Positions 25,568-35,171 are shown, numbered from the stretch's first letter. The stretch is DNA of 64,000 nt from Acidobacteriota bacterium (GCA_014584695.1 JACTMI010000046.1:53771-117770), one strand, 5' to 3'. Notes: generated from the sequence alone by a model not told the origin. Made by a program: numbers and translations.

Positions 25568-26065
25568 CTAGTCGTGGCGTCGTGTGAGTGCAGCAAACCA
25601 GGAGCGGCACTCGCTCGCTGGCTGGCCGAACTCGACGATTCTCACGGCTGTCTGGCCGAGAAAATCCTGCCGTGACTGAAGGGCCTGCGCTACGGTGCTG
25701 GCTTCCTCGTGGTCCAAGCGCCACAAAGACTCGAGCGCATCCGCTCGGAAGTAATCTCGCTCGGTCTCGTCGTTGACGATCTGTCGAAGGCGCTCTTGAG
25801 CAGGGGTGTAGCCGGCACAGCCAAGATACGCCAAGGCGTAACGGCGGTGCTTCATCTCGCGGTCCGCTACGGCCGAAAGGACAAGCGGGCGGACTCTCGG
25901 CCCCGCAAGGACAAGTGGGTCGGTGAGTTGATCCTCGAAGCGCTCGCGGCTCTCCAGGAAGTCGTTCATTGCGGCGTGCGGATCCCGAAGCGGGCCTTCG
26001 ACGAAGGCCCACGCGCCGCAGCAAATAAGCAGCAGGACGAGGATTGTGATCAGCAGGATCTTCAT
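25568..26065 (-). CDS. Membrane-anchored immunity candidate for the Rhs DUF2778 tip
   Basis: A 165-residue protein with one N-terminal hydrophobic segment (about 3-20, LLITILVLLLICCGAWAF) and then a soluble helical domain, with repeat-like helices in RYALAYLGCAGYTPAQERL...DALESLWRL. The anchor would place it in the periplasm, where a peptidoglycan-targeting toxin acts. The cysteines near the end of the hydrophobic segment leave open a lipoprotein. Its ATG overlaps the Rhs stop by one base (TGATG), so the two are translated together. The role is inferred from this coupling and the matching compartment. Confidence 0.7.
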   Translation of the reverse strand: MKILLITILVLLLICCGAWAFVEGPLRDPHAAMNDFLESRERFEDQLTDPLVLAGPRVRPLVLSAVADREMKHRRYALAYLGCAGYTPAQERLRQIVNDETERDYFRADALESLWRLDHEEASTVAQALQSRQDFLGQTAVRIVEFGQPASECRSWFAALTRRHD

Positions 26066-29000
26066 CAGTAGTCGACCTCGACGTCGATGTCTTCGGTGCC
26101 GCCAGCCACTGCGTTGAAAAAGTCCCCAGCCTGGTGGCAGAGGTCGATGCAACCGGCCGAGCCAGGTGAGGCGCCACCGTGGATGAAGAAGTTGTCTCGC
26201 CCGAGCGTGTCAGTGCCAGCGGCGGGCGTCAGCGGCACTCTTTGAGTGCCCCAGGCGTAAGTTCCTCCTGGCCACGCCCCATACTTGCCCAGCCCGAGAC
26301 CTTGCGCGACGGGCGAGAGCGTCGAGGCTGCTTGATTGGCTCCGGTGAGACTGTTCCAGTTCTGGATGCTCTGCGGGTTGAAGGAGTATCGGCCTTCGGG
26401 AATCGGCCCGACGTTACGCATGCTCACCAAGCCCGGCTGCGTGCGACCGAGCGAATCCACACGGCCGGAAACCGCAGCGTAGCTGCGCATGCTTCCGTCC
26501 TTCCCGTAGAGCACGAGCTGGCTGCCGTTGAAAGCAGCGAAGGTCCCGCGCCCTTGCACCTGCCGAGACGACGACTCCCCGTTGGCCTTCACGGTGACTT
26601 CCTCGATCACGTCCGTGCCTTCGAGGTAGGTCCACTTGTCGTCGATCTTGAACCACAGCTCGCCGTGAGGGTCGATGTACTTGAGCGGGTTGCCGATGGT
26701 GTAGGTGTAGCGGTTCCACGCCTGCGGCCGCTTGAGCGCTCGCGCCGTCAGCACCGGGTCCGTCGAGAGGAAACGCCCCGTCAGTGGAGAGCGGAAGCGT
26801 GCATGGAGATAGTCCAGATCGTCGCCCGTGCCGGCGAGGTCGAAGGGGTCTCGTTCGTGGCCGGTGAAGCGGAGGCGGGGGCCTTCGGGGTTGGCGGGCT
26901 TGGCGTCTTCGCCGTAGGGGAAGTACTTGCGCTCCTCGGCGATGGCGCCGGAGGCGAGGGTGAGGAGGCGCGGCGTGCCGAGGTGGTCCGAGGTGTAGTG
27001 GGTGTCGGCCGGGGTCGGGCTACCGTCCGGGTCGCAGGAGTGCTCGCGCGCGCCGAGCAGGGCGGCGCCGCGGTGGACGTAGTCGACCGCCGCGCAGAGG
27101 ATCTGGGTGGCACCGGCGGCGCCGCTCGTGTAGTCGCGCAGCACGGTGCCGCCGAGATCGCGGAGGGTCCAGTGGAACCGCTCCTCGAGACCGGAGCCGG
27201 GGGGCTCGTTCTCGAAAGACAGGATCCGCTCGTCGTCGGCGGTATAGAAGAACAGGGACTCCCGGGTGTCGCCGGAAGCGTGGCGGCGGACGAGCCGGTC
27301 GAGCGCGTCGTAGGTGAACGTGACTCCCGCGCGGCTGGTGAGATTGCCGCGGCCATCCGCGTAGGCCGTGCCGGTGCCGATCAGATGATTCGTCGCGGCG
27401 TCGGTCGTCGTGCTGAGGGCGACGCCGTCGGTGAGGACGGTCTGGATGTTGCCGTAGAGGTCGTAGACGTACTCCTGGTCCCGACTGACGAGCAGCGGGG
27501 TCACCGGGGCCAGCGGGGCCACCGGGGCCACCGGCGCCTGCGGCGGACTTCCGCCGAGGGGGCCGGGGCGGCACATCACCGGCGGCTGCGTCGCGTCCCA
27601 CGCGCACAGGTCCGCGGACTCGAAATCGTCGCAGAACAGACAGACGAGCGGCGGCGGATCCGCGAGCGTGATCCACCCCCGCTTCAGCCGCTGCACCCGA
27701 TCGTAGAGAAAGCGATCGACGCCGCCGAAGTGGTTGAGCTCACCTTCCGCCGGGACCGTCTCGCCCATCGCCGTGATGTTGCCGGCGAAATCGTAGACGA
27801 AAGTGCCCGAGCTCCACAGCGTGCTGCCGGCCAGCTTGGTCTTGAGCAGCCGCGGGCGCGGTCGATTGTCCAGGTCACCGCCGGCCTCCCGGGGCGTCAG
27901 GTACTGGTGATCGGTGACGCCGTTGGCGTGTACGAGCGAGCTCCAGAGGCTGTTGGCATGGTAAGAGATCGAGCTCGCCCAGCCCGGGACCTGCGTGAGG
28001 AAGCCGAGCGTGTAGACCGCCGAAGTCGAGAAGGCGACCTGCGACTCGGCCGGGCACTTGCTCTCCTGGCCCGGGACCGGCACGCAGGTCGGATGCTGGG
28101 CGCCGACGCGCAGCCCCCGGGCGTCGAAGGACTCCGAGTGCGAGAAGCGGTCGATGAGGCTCGTGCCTCCGTCGAGCATCCGGACGTCGCGGGCCGAGGC
28201 CAGGCCCCCCGGGCCACCGTAGGTGAACGTCTCCTCGAAGCGAATCGGAATCAGGGTGCCATCGATCACGGGGTAGTTCCAGCCGATCGCCGTCTCCACC
28301 CGGCCGCGCTTCCAGTTCGAGCCGGAGTTCGCGGCGGCGAACACCCACTCCTTGAGCGTGCGGCTCGCGGCGCTCGTCTCCACCACCTTGAACAGCCGCG
28401 CCGCGCCGTCGTAGAGGTAGCCGACCACCACGCCGCCATCCGCCTTCGAGCCAGGCAGCCCCAGCGCGTCGTAGCCGGCGTAGGTGACCGTGCCGTTGCC
28501 CGCGACTCCCTTCTCCGGGTGCCTCTCGGAAGTCAGGTAGCCCCTGCGGTCATACTCCCAGCAACGAACCTGATCGGGTGTCGCGCCCGGGGCGTCCGTC
28601 GCGGCGCGCTTCAGGCGGCCGCCGACATCGTAACCATAGCTCGTGGGAATGCCGGGCAGCGTTCCGGTCGAAGGCTCGACGACCTCGACGAGGCGGCCGA
28701 AGTGATCGTAGCGCTCCCAGGTATCGACCGGCTCCATGAACACGACGCCGCCGCCTCCCAGGACCGTACCCACGCCCATCGTCTTGCGGATCTCCCGATC
28801 CCCCAGGTAGCTGAAGGCCGCTTCGGCGACAGAGCTGGTCGGCGTCTGCCGGAGCACCAGTCGAGGGCGGCCGAACGGGTCGAAGTCCTGGAGAGCAGCG
28901 CCGTACTGCGCCGCCGACGCCCGCCCCCACTCGCCGGAGAACACCTTCCAGCCGTTCTCGTTGAAGAAGGAGTAGCGCTCGTCGAACTGGCCGTCGTGGC

Positions 29001-31503
29001 GCTTGCGCCGCTCCCGGATGACCCGGCCCAGGCCGTCGAAGTAAGTCTGCTCCTCCAGCATGAGCGCGGAGAAACCGCCGTTCCCGTAGACCGAATGCAG
29101 GAGCTTCGCCGGCGTCGCGCCCGAAGCGCGTGGGTAAGCGTAGCTCTCCCAGGCTCCGCCGTGCGCCGCCGAGGGCTTCGAGGCGGTCAGTCGCCCCATG
29201 CGATCGAACTCGAGGTTCACCTGGAGTCCCGAGACGTCTCGAACCGAGGATGGCAGCCCGGAGTCCTGATCGATCGTCCGATCCAGAGAGTGGAACGCAT
29301 ACGCGGCGATCGGCGCGTCGTTGCCCGGGTTCGAGTCGCCATCGGTGAAGCGCGACCTCGAGCGCACGCCGTGCTGATACTCATGGTAGGCGCTGTAGGC
29401 GGGCGCCGGCAGCGTCGCGCTGCACAGCGCTCCGACCGGCAGGGCTCCGCCGTCGCCTCCGTACGAGCGCTCGAACCGGACGTTGCCGTCGGCGTTGACG
29501 GGATCCTGCTCGTATGCCGTCACCACGTCCTGGGCCGAACGACTGGCCGCGAGCGTGGCGGAGCCGGTCCTCATCGTGCGCAGACGCCGGAGGAAGCCCG
29601 TCGAGGCGTCGAAACAGGCTTCGGTCCAGGCGATCTGAGTCTCGGTGGCTCCGCCGCACGTTCGGACGTCGGTCTCCTCGACCTTGCGCGAAGAGAACGT
29701 TTCGAGCACCCAAGGATCGTTGGTCGCGGGTGGGATCCAGGATCCCGGGTAGGTGCCCCGGCCGCTGTTCCAGTCGGTCGTGACGGCGCGGGTGTGGCCG
29801 CTCACGAAGTTGCCGGTCGCGACTTCGGTTCGGTAGTGGCCGAGCCCGTCGAAGTCGGAGCGATCCACGGCGGAGAATCGATCGGAGTCGTCGCGATAGA
29901 CGGCTTTGGAGCTAGAGAGACGAGGATTCTCGGGCGTGCCGCCGATGAAGGCGCCGGAGTGCCCCTCGTACCGAACGTACTCCTGGCGTACCCTGTTCGC
30001 CGGGTTGGCACAGGATCCCTCGCAGGTCACGGTCGAAAGAAAGCGCGGAGGCAGTGAGCCGTCGGATTCATGGCGCGTGAAGGGCAGTCCGAACTCGCGA
30101 CCGACGAAGCCCTCAAGGCTCGGATTCGAGTGCGGCCATACCGAGAAGTAGTGCACGCGCTCGTGCCCGATTGGCGAGAGAACCGTCACCAGGAGCGCTT
30201 CGCGTGGGATCTCGATGCCGGGGGGCGCGGCCGGGCAGTAGCCCGGCGGGCGGGAAGGGGGCTCCGCGCTGAAGGACGGCGAGTAGGTCCAGGTTCCAGC
30301 CGCCTGACTGAAGCCGGGAGTCACGGTGCGCGCCTTGATGCCGGTCGAGTCGCCGCGCCGCCACGGGTCCCAGGGATCCTGACACGCGGTGACGGGGAGA
30401 TCCCAACGCTGGTATTGGTAGTCGATCGTGCCGAGAGTCGGAGCTCGGATCTGAGCCAGCGCGCCGCCGCGGCATTCCAGATTCGGAGCCGAGTCGGCTT
30501 CGAAGTACTGGAAGCTCCAAGCGCTCTGAGGATCGTTCGGATCGAGCGGATCGTCGTCGTCCGGGAGCCTGATCTCCTTGAGCACGGGAACCGAGATCGG
30601 CCCTTGGTAGATCGGATCCTGGGGCGTGCAGGGAATGAGGAGGTCCGTGATCTGCTGATAGACGAAGTCGTAGACGGCGGGGTGGGGGCCGAAGGCCGCG
30701 AGCTCGACACGGGTGACCATTTGGGCGGTCTGAAACGGCAGGCCGGGCTGGCCGTAGTCGAAGGTCGCGAGATACACCCGATGCGTGCGGCCTTCCGTGT
30801 CGGTGAGGATCCACTGGCCTGGCGTCGAGTAGCTGACGTTCACGGCGGAGGCCACGGCGAAGCGAGCTCGAATCTGGGTGAGCCGCCAGCCCGAGCTCTC
30901 CTCGAAGCGGTGAATGGTGCCGTCCGGGAGCTCGATCTCGCGGACTGCTGGCGAGGCCTGGACCACCTTCATGCGCAGATATGTCCCGTCCTTGCTGTAC
31001 TCCGCGCCGGGCATCGAGATGCCCGCGTGCAGGGTGTCGTGGAAGAGGTGCTCTCCGCCGTTGGGGTCCTGGTAGAGCCAGCTGTCGAAGTCGTCGTTTC
31101 CGGGTGAGTTCGGCGGGAAGAGGCGACCCAGCGTGACGGTCCAGCCCAGGCCAGCGTTGGAGCGTGGATTCGGCAACTTCCGAGTCTCCGGGAAGCCCTG
31201 CGGATTCCCGAGCTTGGCGTAGTCCCACACCTTCGAGTTGTAAGACGCCACCAGGCGATAGCTGAGCCCGCCGTCGAGTGGAAACGAGGGTCCAATGGGT
31301 ACCGAGACGACGAGATTGCCGTTGAACAGCGAGACTCGATCGATATCGTTGACCTGGTAGGCGAAGCCTGGCGATACCCCGCGCGCGTCGTATGGGTGAA
31401 TCTCCGCGCCGGCGGGCGAAAGTGTCCCGAGAAGAGCGGCGAGCGCGGCGATCGTGGTGGATGCCAGGGCAGCGGGAGTCAACCGACGACAGGTTCGAGA
31501 CAT
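26065..31503 (-). CDS. Secreted Rhs/YD-repeat protein with DUF2778 (Tlde1-like) toxin tip
   Basis: An 1812-residue polymorphic toxin. A Sec signal peptide (about 1-33) leads into an N-terminal beta-rich region (GNLVVSVPIG...), many YD repeats (for example YVYDLYGNI and FTYDALDRLVRR) and the core end YLHARFRSPLTGRFLS near 1565. The tip (about 1614-1812) ends in FFIHGGASPGSAGCIDL, the His...Gly...Ser-x-Gly-Cys signature of DUF2778/L,D-transpeptidase-like effectors such as Tlde1, which attack peptidoglycan tetrapeptides. A Cys/FES motif (CDDFESADLCAW) and a Val-Ala-Pro repeat interrupt the core. GGGAGG precedes the ATG. Both the core and the toxin look intact. Confidence 0.88.
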   Translation of the reverse strand: MSRTCRRLTPAALASTTIAALAALLGTLSPAGAEIHPYDARGVSPGFAYQVNDIDRVSLFNGNLVVSVPIGPSFPLDGGLSYRLVASYNSKVWDYAKLGNPQGFPETRKLPNPRSNAGLGWTVTLGRLFPPNSPGNDDFDSWLYQDPNGGEHLFHDTLHAGISMPGAEYSKDGTYLRMKVVQASPAVREIELPDGTIHRFEESSGWRLTQIRARFAVASAVNVSYSTPGQWILTDTEGRTHRVYLATFDYGQPGLPFQTAQMVTRVELAAFGPHPAVYDFVYQQITDLLIPCTPQDPIYQGPISVPVLKEIRLPDDDDPLDPNDPQSAWSFQYFEADSAPNLECRGGALAQIRAPTLGTIDYQYQRWDLPVTACQDPWDPWRRGDSTGIKARTVTPGFSQAAGTWTYSPSFSAEPPSRPPGYCPAAPPGIEIPREALLVTVLSPIGHERVHYFSVWPHSNPSLEGFVGREFGLPFTRHESDGSLPPRFLSTVTCEGSCANPANRVRQEYVRYEGHSGAFIGGTPENPRLSSSKAVYRDDSDRFSAVDRSDFDGLGHYRTEVATGNFVSGHTRAVTTDWNSGRGTYPGSWIPPATNDPWVLETFSSRKVEETDVRTCGGATETQIAWTEACFDASTGFLRRLRTMRTGSATLAASRSAQDVVTAYEQDPVNADGNVRFERSYGGDGGALPVGALCSATLPAPAYSAYHEYQHGVRSRSRFTDGDSNPGNDAPIAAYAFHSLDRTIDQDSGLPSSVRDVSGLQVNLEFDRMGRLTASKPSAAHGGAWESYAYPRASGATPAKLLHSVYGNGGFSALMLEEQTYFDGLGRVIRERRKRHDGQFDERYSFFNENGWKVFSGEWGRASAAQYGAALQDFDPFGRPRLVLRQTPTSSVAEAAFSYLGDREIRKTMGVGTVLGGGGVVFMEPVDTWERYDHFGRLVEVVEPSTGTLPGIPTSYGYDVGGRLKRAATDAPGATPDQVRCWEYDRRGYLTSERHPEKGVAGNGTVTYAGYDALGLPGSKADGGVVVGYLYDGAARLFKVVETSAASRTLKEWVFAAANSGSNWKRGRVETAIGWNYPVIDGTLIPIRFEETFTYGGPGGLASARDVRMLDGGTSLIDRFSHSESFDARGLRVGAQHPTCVPVPGQESKCPAESQVAFSTSAVYTLGFLTQVPGWASSISYHANSLWSSLVHANGVTDHQYLTPREAGGDLDNRPRPRLLKTKLAGSTLWSSGTFVYDFAGNITAMGETVPAEGELNHFGGVDRFLYDRVQRLKRGWITLADPPPLVCLFCDDFESADLCAWDATQPPVMCRPGPLGGSPPQAPVAPVAPLAPVTPLLVSRDQEYVYDLYGNIQTVLTDGVALSTTTDAATNHLIGTGTAYADGRGNLTSRAGVTFTYDALDRLVRRHASGDTRESLFFYTADDERILSFENEPPGSGLEERFHWTLRDLGGTVLRDYTSGAAGATQILCAAVDYVHRGAALLGAREHSCDPDGSPTPADTHYTSDHLGTPRLLTLASGAIAEERKYFPYGEDAKPANPEGPRLRFTGHERDPFDLAGTGDDLDYLHARFRSPLTGRFLSTDPVLTARALKRPQAWNRYTYTIGNPLKYIDPHGELWFKIDDKWTYLEGTDVIEEVTVKANGESSSRQVQGRGTFAAFNGSQLVLYGKDGSMRSYAAVSGRVDSLGRTQPGLVSMRNVGPIPEGRYSFNPQSIQNWNSLTGANQAASTLSPVAQGLGLGKYGAWPGGTYAWGTQRVPLTPAAGTDTLGRDNFFIHGGASPGSAGCIDLCHQAGDFFNAVAGGTEDIDVEVDY

Positions 31504-31860
31504 GGGCCTCCCTTCCGAGCGATGGACATTGCAGCCGAATTCACGCCGGCGCGCCCTGCGCGCGCCCCTTCATAGACATACCGTTGCCGCAGACCCCCCG
31601 AAACGTGACACCGAAGGCGAGATTTTTTCGGGATCACCCGCGGCCGGGCTGTTACGCCGCCGTCAGCGCGGGCTGGAAGTGCAAGACGGAAAGAGAGTTG
31701 CGTCGATAGCCCCGAGGCGAAACAGGGGCCGAGTGGTGCAGCCGGGCTCGTCCGGGGAAGCAGTTTTTCGACGGCGACGGCGGCGCGCGCGGGGGCCTCG
31801 GCCCGGGCTGGGCGCGGGGTCGCACGCGGAGGCGAACTGCGGAGATCGGGAGAGCTAGAT
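31504..31860. other. Gap between the Rhs gene and tRNA-Ala
   Basis: This 357-bp stretch should hold the Rhs promoter on the minus strand; I see no convincing -35/-10 pair. No coding frame with a credible start or family match is visible. It contains several GC-rich inverted repeats but none of the module repeats. Confidence 0.5.
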
Positions 31861-31936
<76 letters not shown>

Positions 31937-31952
31937 ACCGGGGGGGCAGAGT

Positions 31953-33104
31953 CTATGCGAAGGTCGGCGCGGACGGCAACCGGGAGGCGGGGGAGCGGGG
32001 GGTGGCGCGCAGGGCGAGCAGGCGCTCGCCGATCGCCTGGCGCAGCCGCTCGAGGCCCTCGCCGGTGGCGGCGGAGACGTGCGGCACCCCGGGCTCGCGG
32101 GGCTCGGACGGATCGAGCCGGTCGCACTTGTTGAACACCGTCAGCACCCGGTCGGGCTCGACCCCCAGACTCTCGAGCACCTCCTCGGCGACCCGCCGCT
32201 GATCCTCCCAGAGCGCGTGGCTGCGGTCGACCAGGTGGACGACCAGATCGGCCTCGACCACCTCGTCGAGGGTCGAACGGAACGAGGCCACCAGGTGGTG
32301 CGGCAGCTTGCGGATGAAACCGACCGTGTCGGCGAACAGCACCGGCCAGCGTTCGCCGTCGAGGGCGCCACGGCGCAGCCGCGAGTCCAGGGTGGCGAAC
32401 AGGCGGTCCTCGGCGTGCGCGGCGCCGCGCGTCAGGCGGTTGAACAGCGTCGACTTGCCGGCGTTGGTGTAGCCGGCGAGCGCCACCACCGGCAGCTCCG
32501 AGCGGCCGCGCCGCTGGTTCTTGCGCATGCGGTCGATCTGCTCGAGCTCGCGCTTCAGCTTGCCGATGCGGCGGGTGAGCACCCGGCGGTCGGCTTCGAG
32601 CTGGGTCTCACCCTCGCCGCCGCGGACGCCGATGCCGCCGACCTGGCGCGACAGGTGGCCCCACTTGCGGGTCAGCCGGGGCAGCTCGTAGTTCAGCCGC
32701 GCCAGCTCGACCTGGGTGCGCGCCTCGCGGCTGCGCGCGCGCCGTTCGAAGATCTCGAGGATGACGCCACTGCGGTCGACCACCGGGACCTTGAAGACCT
32801 CCTCCAGATTCTTCGCCTGCGAGCCGGTCAGATCCTCGTCGAAGAGCACGACGTCGGCCGCCAGCTCGGCCACCTGGGCGGCGATCTCCGCCGCCTTGCC
32901 GGCGCCGAGATAGAGCTTCGGATCGGGCGCCGGGCGCGCCTGGAGCGCCTGGCCGACCACCTGGGCACCGGCGGTATCGGCGAGCGCGGCGAGCTCGAGC
33001 AGGTGCTCCTCGACCTCGGCTGCCGGCTGGCTGGGCAGCGCGACGCCGACCAGGAAGGCCCGTCGGGGGCCCGGGGGCCGTGCGGAGGGTTGGGGGGTCG
33101 TCAC
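31953..33104 (-). CDS. hflX: GTPase HflX
   Basis: A 383-residue ribosome-associated GTPase that rescues or splits stalled 70S ribosomes. Motifs: HflX N-terminal glycine-rich signature GIGVRGGEGETQLE, G1 GYTNAGKST, G3 DTVGF and G4 NKCD, plus the ND1 domain at the N-terminus. The GTG at 33104 is the start. It is divergent from the thioredoxin-like gene, 38 nt apart, and followed closely by tRNA-Ala. Confidence 0.95.
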   Translation of the reverse strand: MTTPQPSARPPGPRRAFLVGVALPSQPAAEVEEHLLELAALADTAGAQVVGQALQARPAPDPKLYLGAGKAAEIAAQVAELAADVVLFDEDLTGSQAKNLEEVFKVPVVDRSGVILEIFERRARSREARTQVELARLNYELPRLTRKWGHLSRQVGGIGVRGGEGETQLEADRRVLTRRIGKLKRELEQIDRMRKNQRRGRSELPVVALAGYTNAGKSTLFNRLTRGAAHAEDRLFATLDSRLRRGALDGERWPVLFADTVGFIRKLPHHLVASFRSTLDEVVEADLVVHLVDRSHALWEDQRRVAEEVLESLGVEPDRVLTVFNKCDRLDPSEPREPGVPHVSAATGEGLERLRQAIGERLLALRATPRSPASRLPSAPTFA

Positions 33105-33142
33105 GGTTCGGTTCGGCGGCGGAGGGTGAGAATATCGGAATC

Positions 33143-33694
33143 ATGAACGCCGCCGAGCCCCCTGCCGATTCCCACCCGGTGCCGCCCGCAGCCCCGGGGC
33201 TCGGCCGTGTCGCCAAGCTGGTCTTCGTGCTGGTCGCCGCCGCCGCGCTGGCCGCGCTCTTCTGGCCGCGCGGCGACGGCCGTCGCGCGCTGCCGCTCGA
33301 GGCCCGCCTGCTCGACGCCGAAGGGCGGCCGGCGACGCTCGCGGAGCGCCTGCGGCCGGCGACGCTGATTCACTTCTGGGGCACCTGGTGCGCCCCGTGC
33401 GTCACCGAGATCCCGCTGCTGCTCGCCTACGCCCGCGAGGCGACCGGCCCGCAGCTCGGCCTCGTCCTGGTGGCGGTCGAGGACGAGCCGGAAGCGGCGC
33501 TGCGCTTCTTGGGCGGCGCCGACTTCCCGCTGCTGTTCGACCGGCGCTGGGAGGTGGCCCGCGGCTTCGGCACCGACAAGGTGCCGGAGACCCACCTGGT
33601 GGTGGGTGGTCGCGTCGTCGACAGCTTCATCGGCGCCACCGACTGGAGCGATCCCGCGATTCGCGGGCGGGTGGCGGCCAAGCTGGGTCGCTGA
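33143..33694 (+). CDS. Membrane-anchored TlpA/ResA-like thioredoxin
   Basis: A 183-residue protein with one N-terminal helix (about 24-42) and a periplasmic thioredoxin fold with WCAPC (Cys83, Cys86). The family reduces disulphides in the periplasm, often on apocytochrome c or CuA sites, which would suit the cytochrome-rich oxidase in this genome; no local gene proves the substrate. The ATG at 33143 was chosen because it precedes the membrane helix. Confidence 0.87.
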   Translation: MNAAEPPADSHPVPPAAPGLGRVAKLVFVLVAAAALAALFWPRGDGRRALPLEARLLDAEGRPATLAERLRPATLIHFWGTWCAPCVTEIPLLLAYAREATGPQLGLVLVAVEDEPEAALRFLGGADFPLLFDRRWEVARGFGTDKVPETHLVVGGRVVDSFIGATDWSDPAIRGRVAAKLGR

Positions 33695-33710
33695 GCCCGA
33701 CCTCGCCGCG

Positions 33711-34256
33711 TCAGAACCGGATCGCGAGGCCGCCCAGCGCAGTCAGGTAGACGTTGGGCCGGTCGTCGAAGAAGGCGTAGTGCGCCGAGGCTTCCGCGGT
33801 CAGCGCCAGATGCCGCGTGAGATCGAAGTCGCCGAGGACACCGAAGGTCGCCCCCAAGGCGCTCTCCGAATCGCTTCCGCCCGGCAGTCTGCCGCTCAGC
33901 CGGTAGGAGCCGAGACCGAGGAAGAGGCCGAAGTCGTAGTAGAGCTGGTGGAAGCGGTACTCGCCCGCGATGTTGATGTACTCGAGCTCGGCGCCGGAGA
34001 GCCCTTGGATCGGTTCGTCGAACTCGATGCGCCCGGCGCGGACGACCGCGAGCGTCCGCACGTTGGTGATCATCCCGAACGACAGCTGCAGCGCCTTCTG
34101 CGACAGCTCGTCGTTGTCGTCGGCGTCGGCCGAGCCGCCGATGCCGCCGAGCACGCCCAGCCGGTAGGTGAAGGAGTCCTGCGCCGAGGCGGAGGCCGGC
34201 AGAGCGAGCGCCGCGAGGGCGAGGGCGAGAGCGCACCAGCGAGTCGATCGGTTCAA
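33711..34256 (-). CDS. Outer-membrane beta-barrel protein
   Basis: A 181-residue exported protein with a signal peptide ending ASASAQ and alternating beta-strand pattern to a C-terminal phenylalanine (GLAIRF), as in OmpA/OmpW-like small barrels. The only start that keeps the signal peptide and has a ribosome-binding site is the TTG at 34256 (AGGAG 7 nt upstream). Function unknown. Confidence 0.7.
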   Translation of the reverse strand: MNRSTRWCALALALAALALPASASAQDSFTYRLGVLGGIGGSADADDNDELSQKALQLSFGMITNVRTLAVVRAGRIEFDEPIQGLSGAELEYINIAGEYRFHQLYYDFGLFLGLGSYRLSGRLPGGSDSESALGATFGVLGDFDLTRHLALTAEASAHYAFFDDRPNVYLTALGGLAIRF

Positions 34257-34343
34257 GAGCGGGCTCCTAGCGATTCGGGTCCGGCGGCACGACGGCGCGG
34301 CGGGCCGCGAGTCTAGCACCCGCGTTCCGCGTCTCTCGGCGAG

Positions 34344-35171
34344 GTGCGAAGCCGCCATTCCCCCTTCTACGTGCGTGCCGTGTCGAGCGTCGTCGTGGAC
34401 CGCCTGCTCGACCTGCTGCTGCCACGTTTCTGTCTCGCCTGCGCGCGCCGGATTGCTCCCGACGCCGCGGCGCTGCACCTGTGCCGAGCGTGCCGGAACC
34501 GGCTGGTACCGGCGCCGGTGGAGCGGAGCTGCCCGCTCTGCGCGCGGCCCTCGCCCGCCCGCCGGCCGCTGCCGGCTCCCTGCGGGCCCTGTCAGCTCCG
34601 GCCGCCCCCCTGGAGCCGCTTGACCGCGCTCTGGTGCTACCAGCCCCCGCTCGACGCGGTGATCCGGGCGTTCAAGTACCACGGCCTCGACTTCCTGGGC
34701 GCCGACCTCGGCCGGGCGGCCGCCGAGCGCCTGGCAGAGCGGGCGACGGAGCTCGATCTGGTGACGCCGATGCCGATCACCCCCTGGCGGCGACTGACCC
34801 GCGGCTTCAACCAGGCCGAGCGGCTCGCGACGCCGCTCGCGCGCCGCCTCGGCCTGCCCTGCCGGCCGCTTCTCGCCCGCTGGGGGCTGCCTCGCCCCCA
34901 GGCGGCGCGGGGGAGAGCCGAGCGGCTGCGCCTGCCGCCGGGGCAGTTTCGCGTCCGCCGGCGGGGGGCGGTCGCGGGCCGCCGGGTGCTGCTGGTCGAC
35001 GACGTCGTGACCACGGGGGCCACCGCGCGGGCCGCGGCCGCCGAGCTGCTCGCCGCCGGGGCGCTCCGGGTCGAGATCCTGGCGGCCGCCTGGACCCCGT
35101 CCGCCCCCCTCTCGGACCGCCTCGGCCCAGCCTTGACAGGGCTTGACGGCGCTCCTAGACTGGCTCCCTGA
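34344..35171 (+). CDS. comF: ComF family phosphoribosyltransferase-like protein
   Basis: A 275-residue protein with an N-terminal zinc-binding region (Cys pairs in CLACARR, CRACRN, CPLCARP and CGPCQL) and a type I PRTase fold with the PRPP loop VLLVDDVVTTGATA. ComF proteins assist uptake of transforming DNA in competent bacteria, but many non-competent species keep them. The first ATG is at 34344; the GTG at 34380 is an equally reasonable start. Its stop overlaps the next start (TGATG). Confidence 0.85.
   Translation: MRSRHSPFYVRAVSSVVVDRLLDLLLPRFCLACARRIAPDAAALHLCRACRNRLVPAPVERSCPLCARPSPARRPLPAPCGPCQLRPPPWSRLTALWCYQPPLDAVIRAFKYHGLDFLGADLGRAAAERLAERATELDLVTPMPITPWRRLTRGFNQAERLATPLARRLGLPCRPLLARWGLPRPQAARGRAERLRLPPGQFRVRRRGAVAGRRVLLVDDVVTTGATARAAAAELLAAGALRVEILAAAWTPSAPLSDRLGPALTGLDGAPRLAP

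Noticed and set aside
26179..30057. A 1292-codon plus-strand frame opposite the Rhs gene
   Set aside because: The minus strand carries a signal peptide, YD repeats and a catalytic tip; the opposite frame is Arg/Gly/Val/Ala-rich with no domain.
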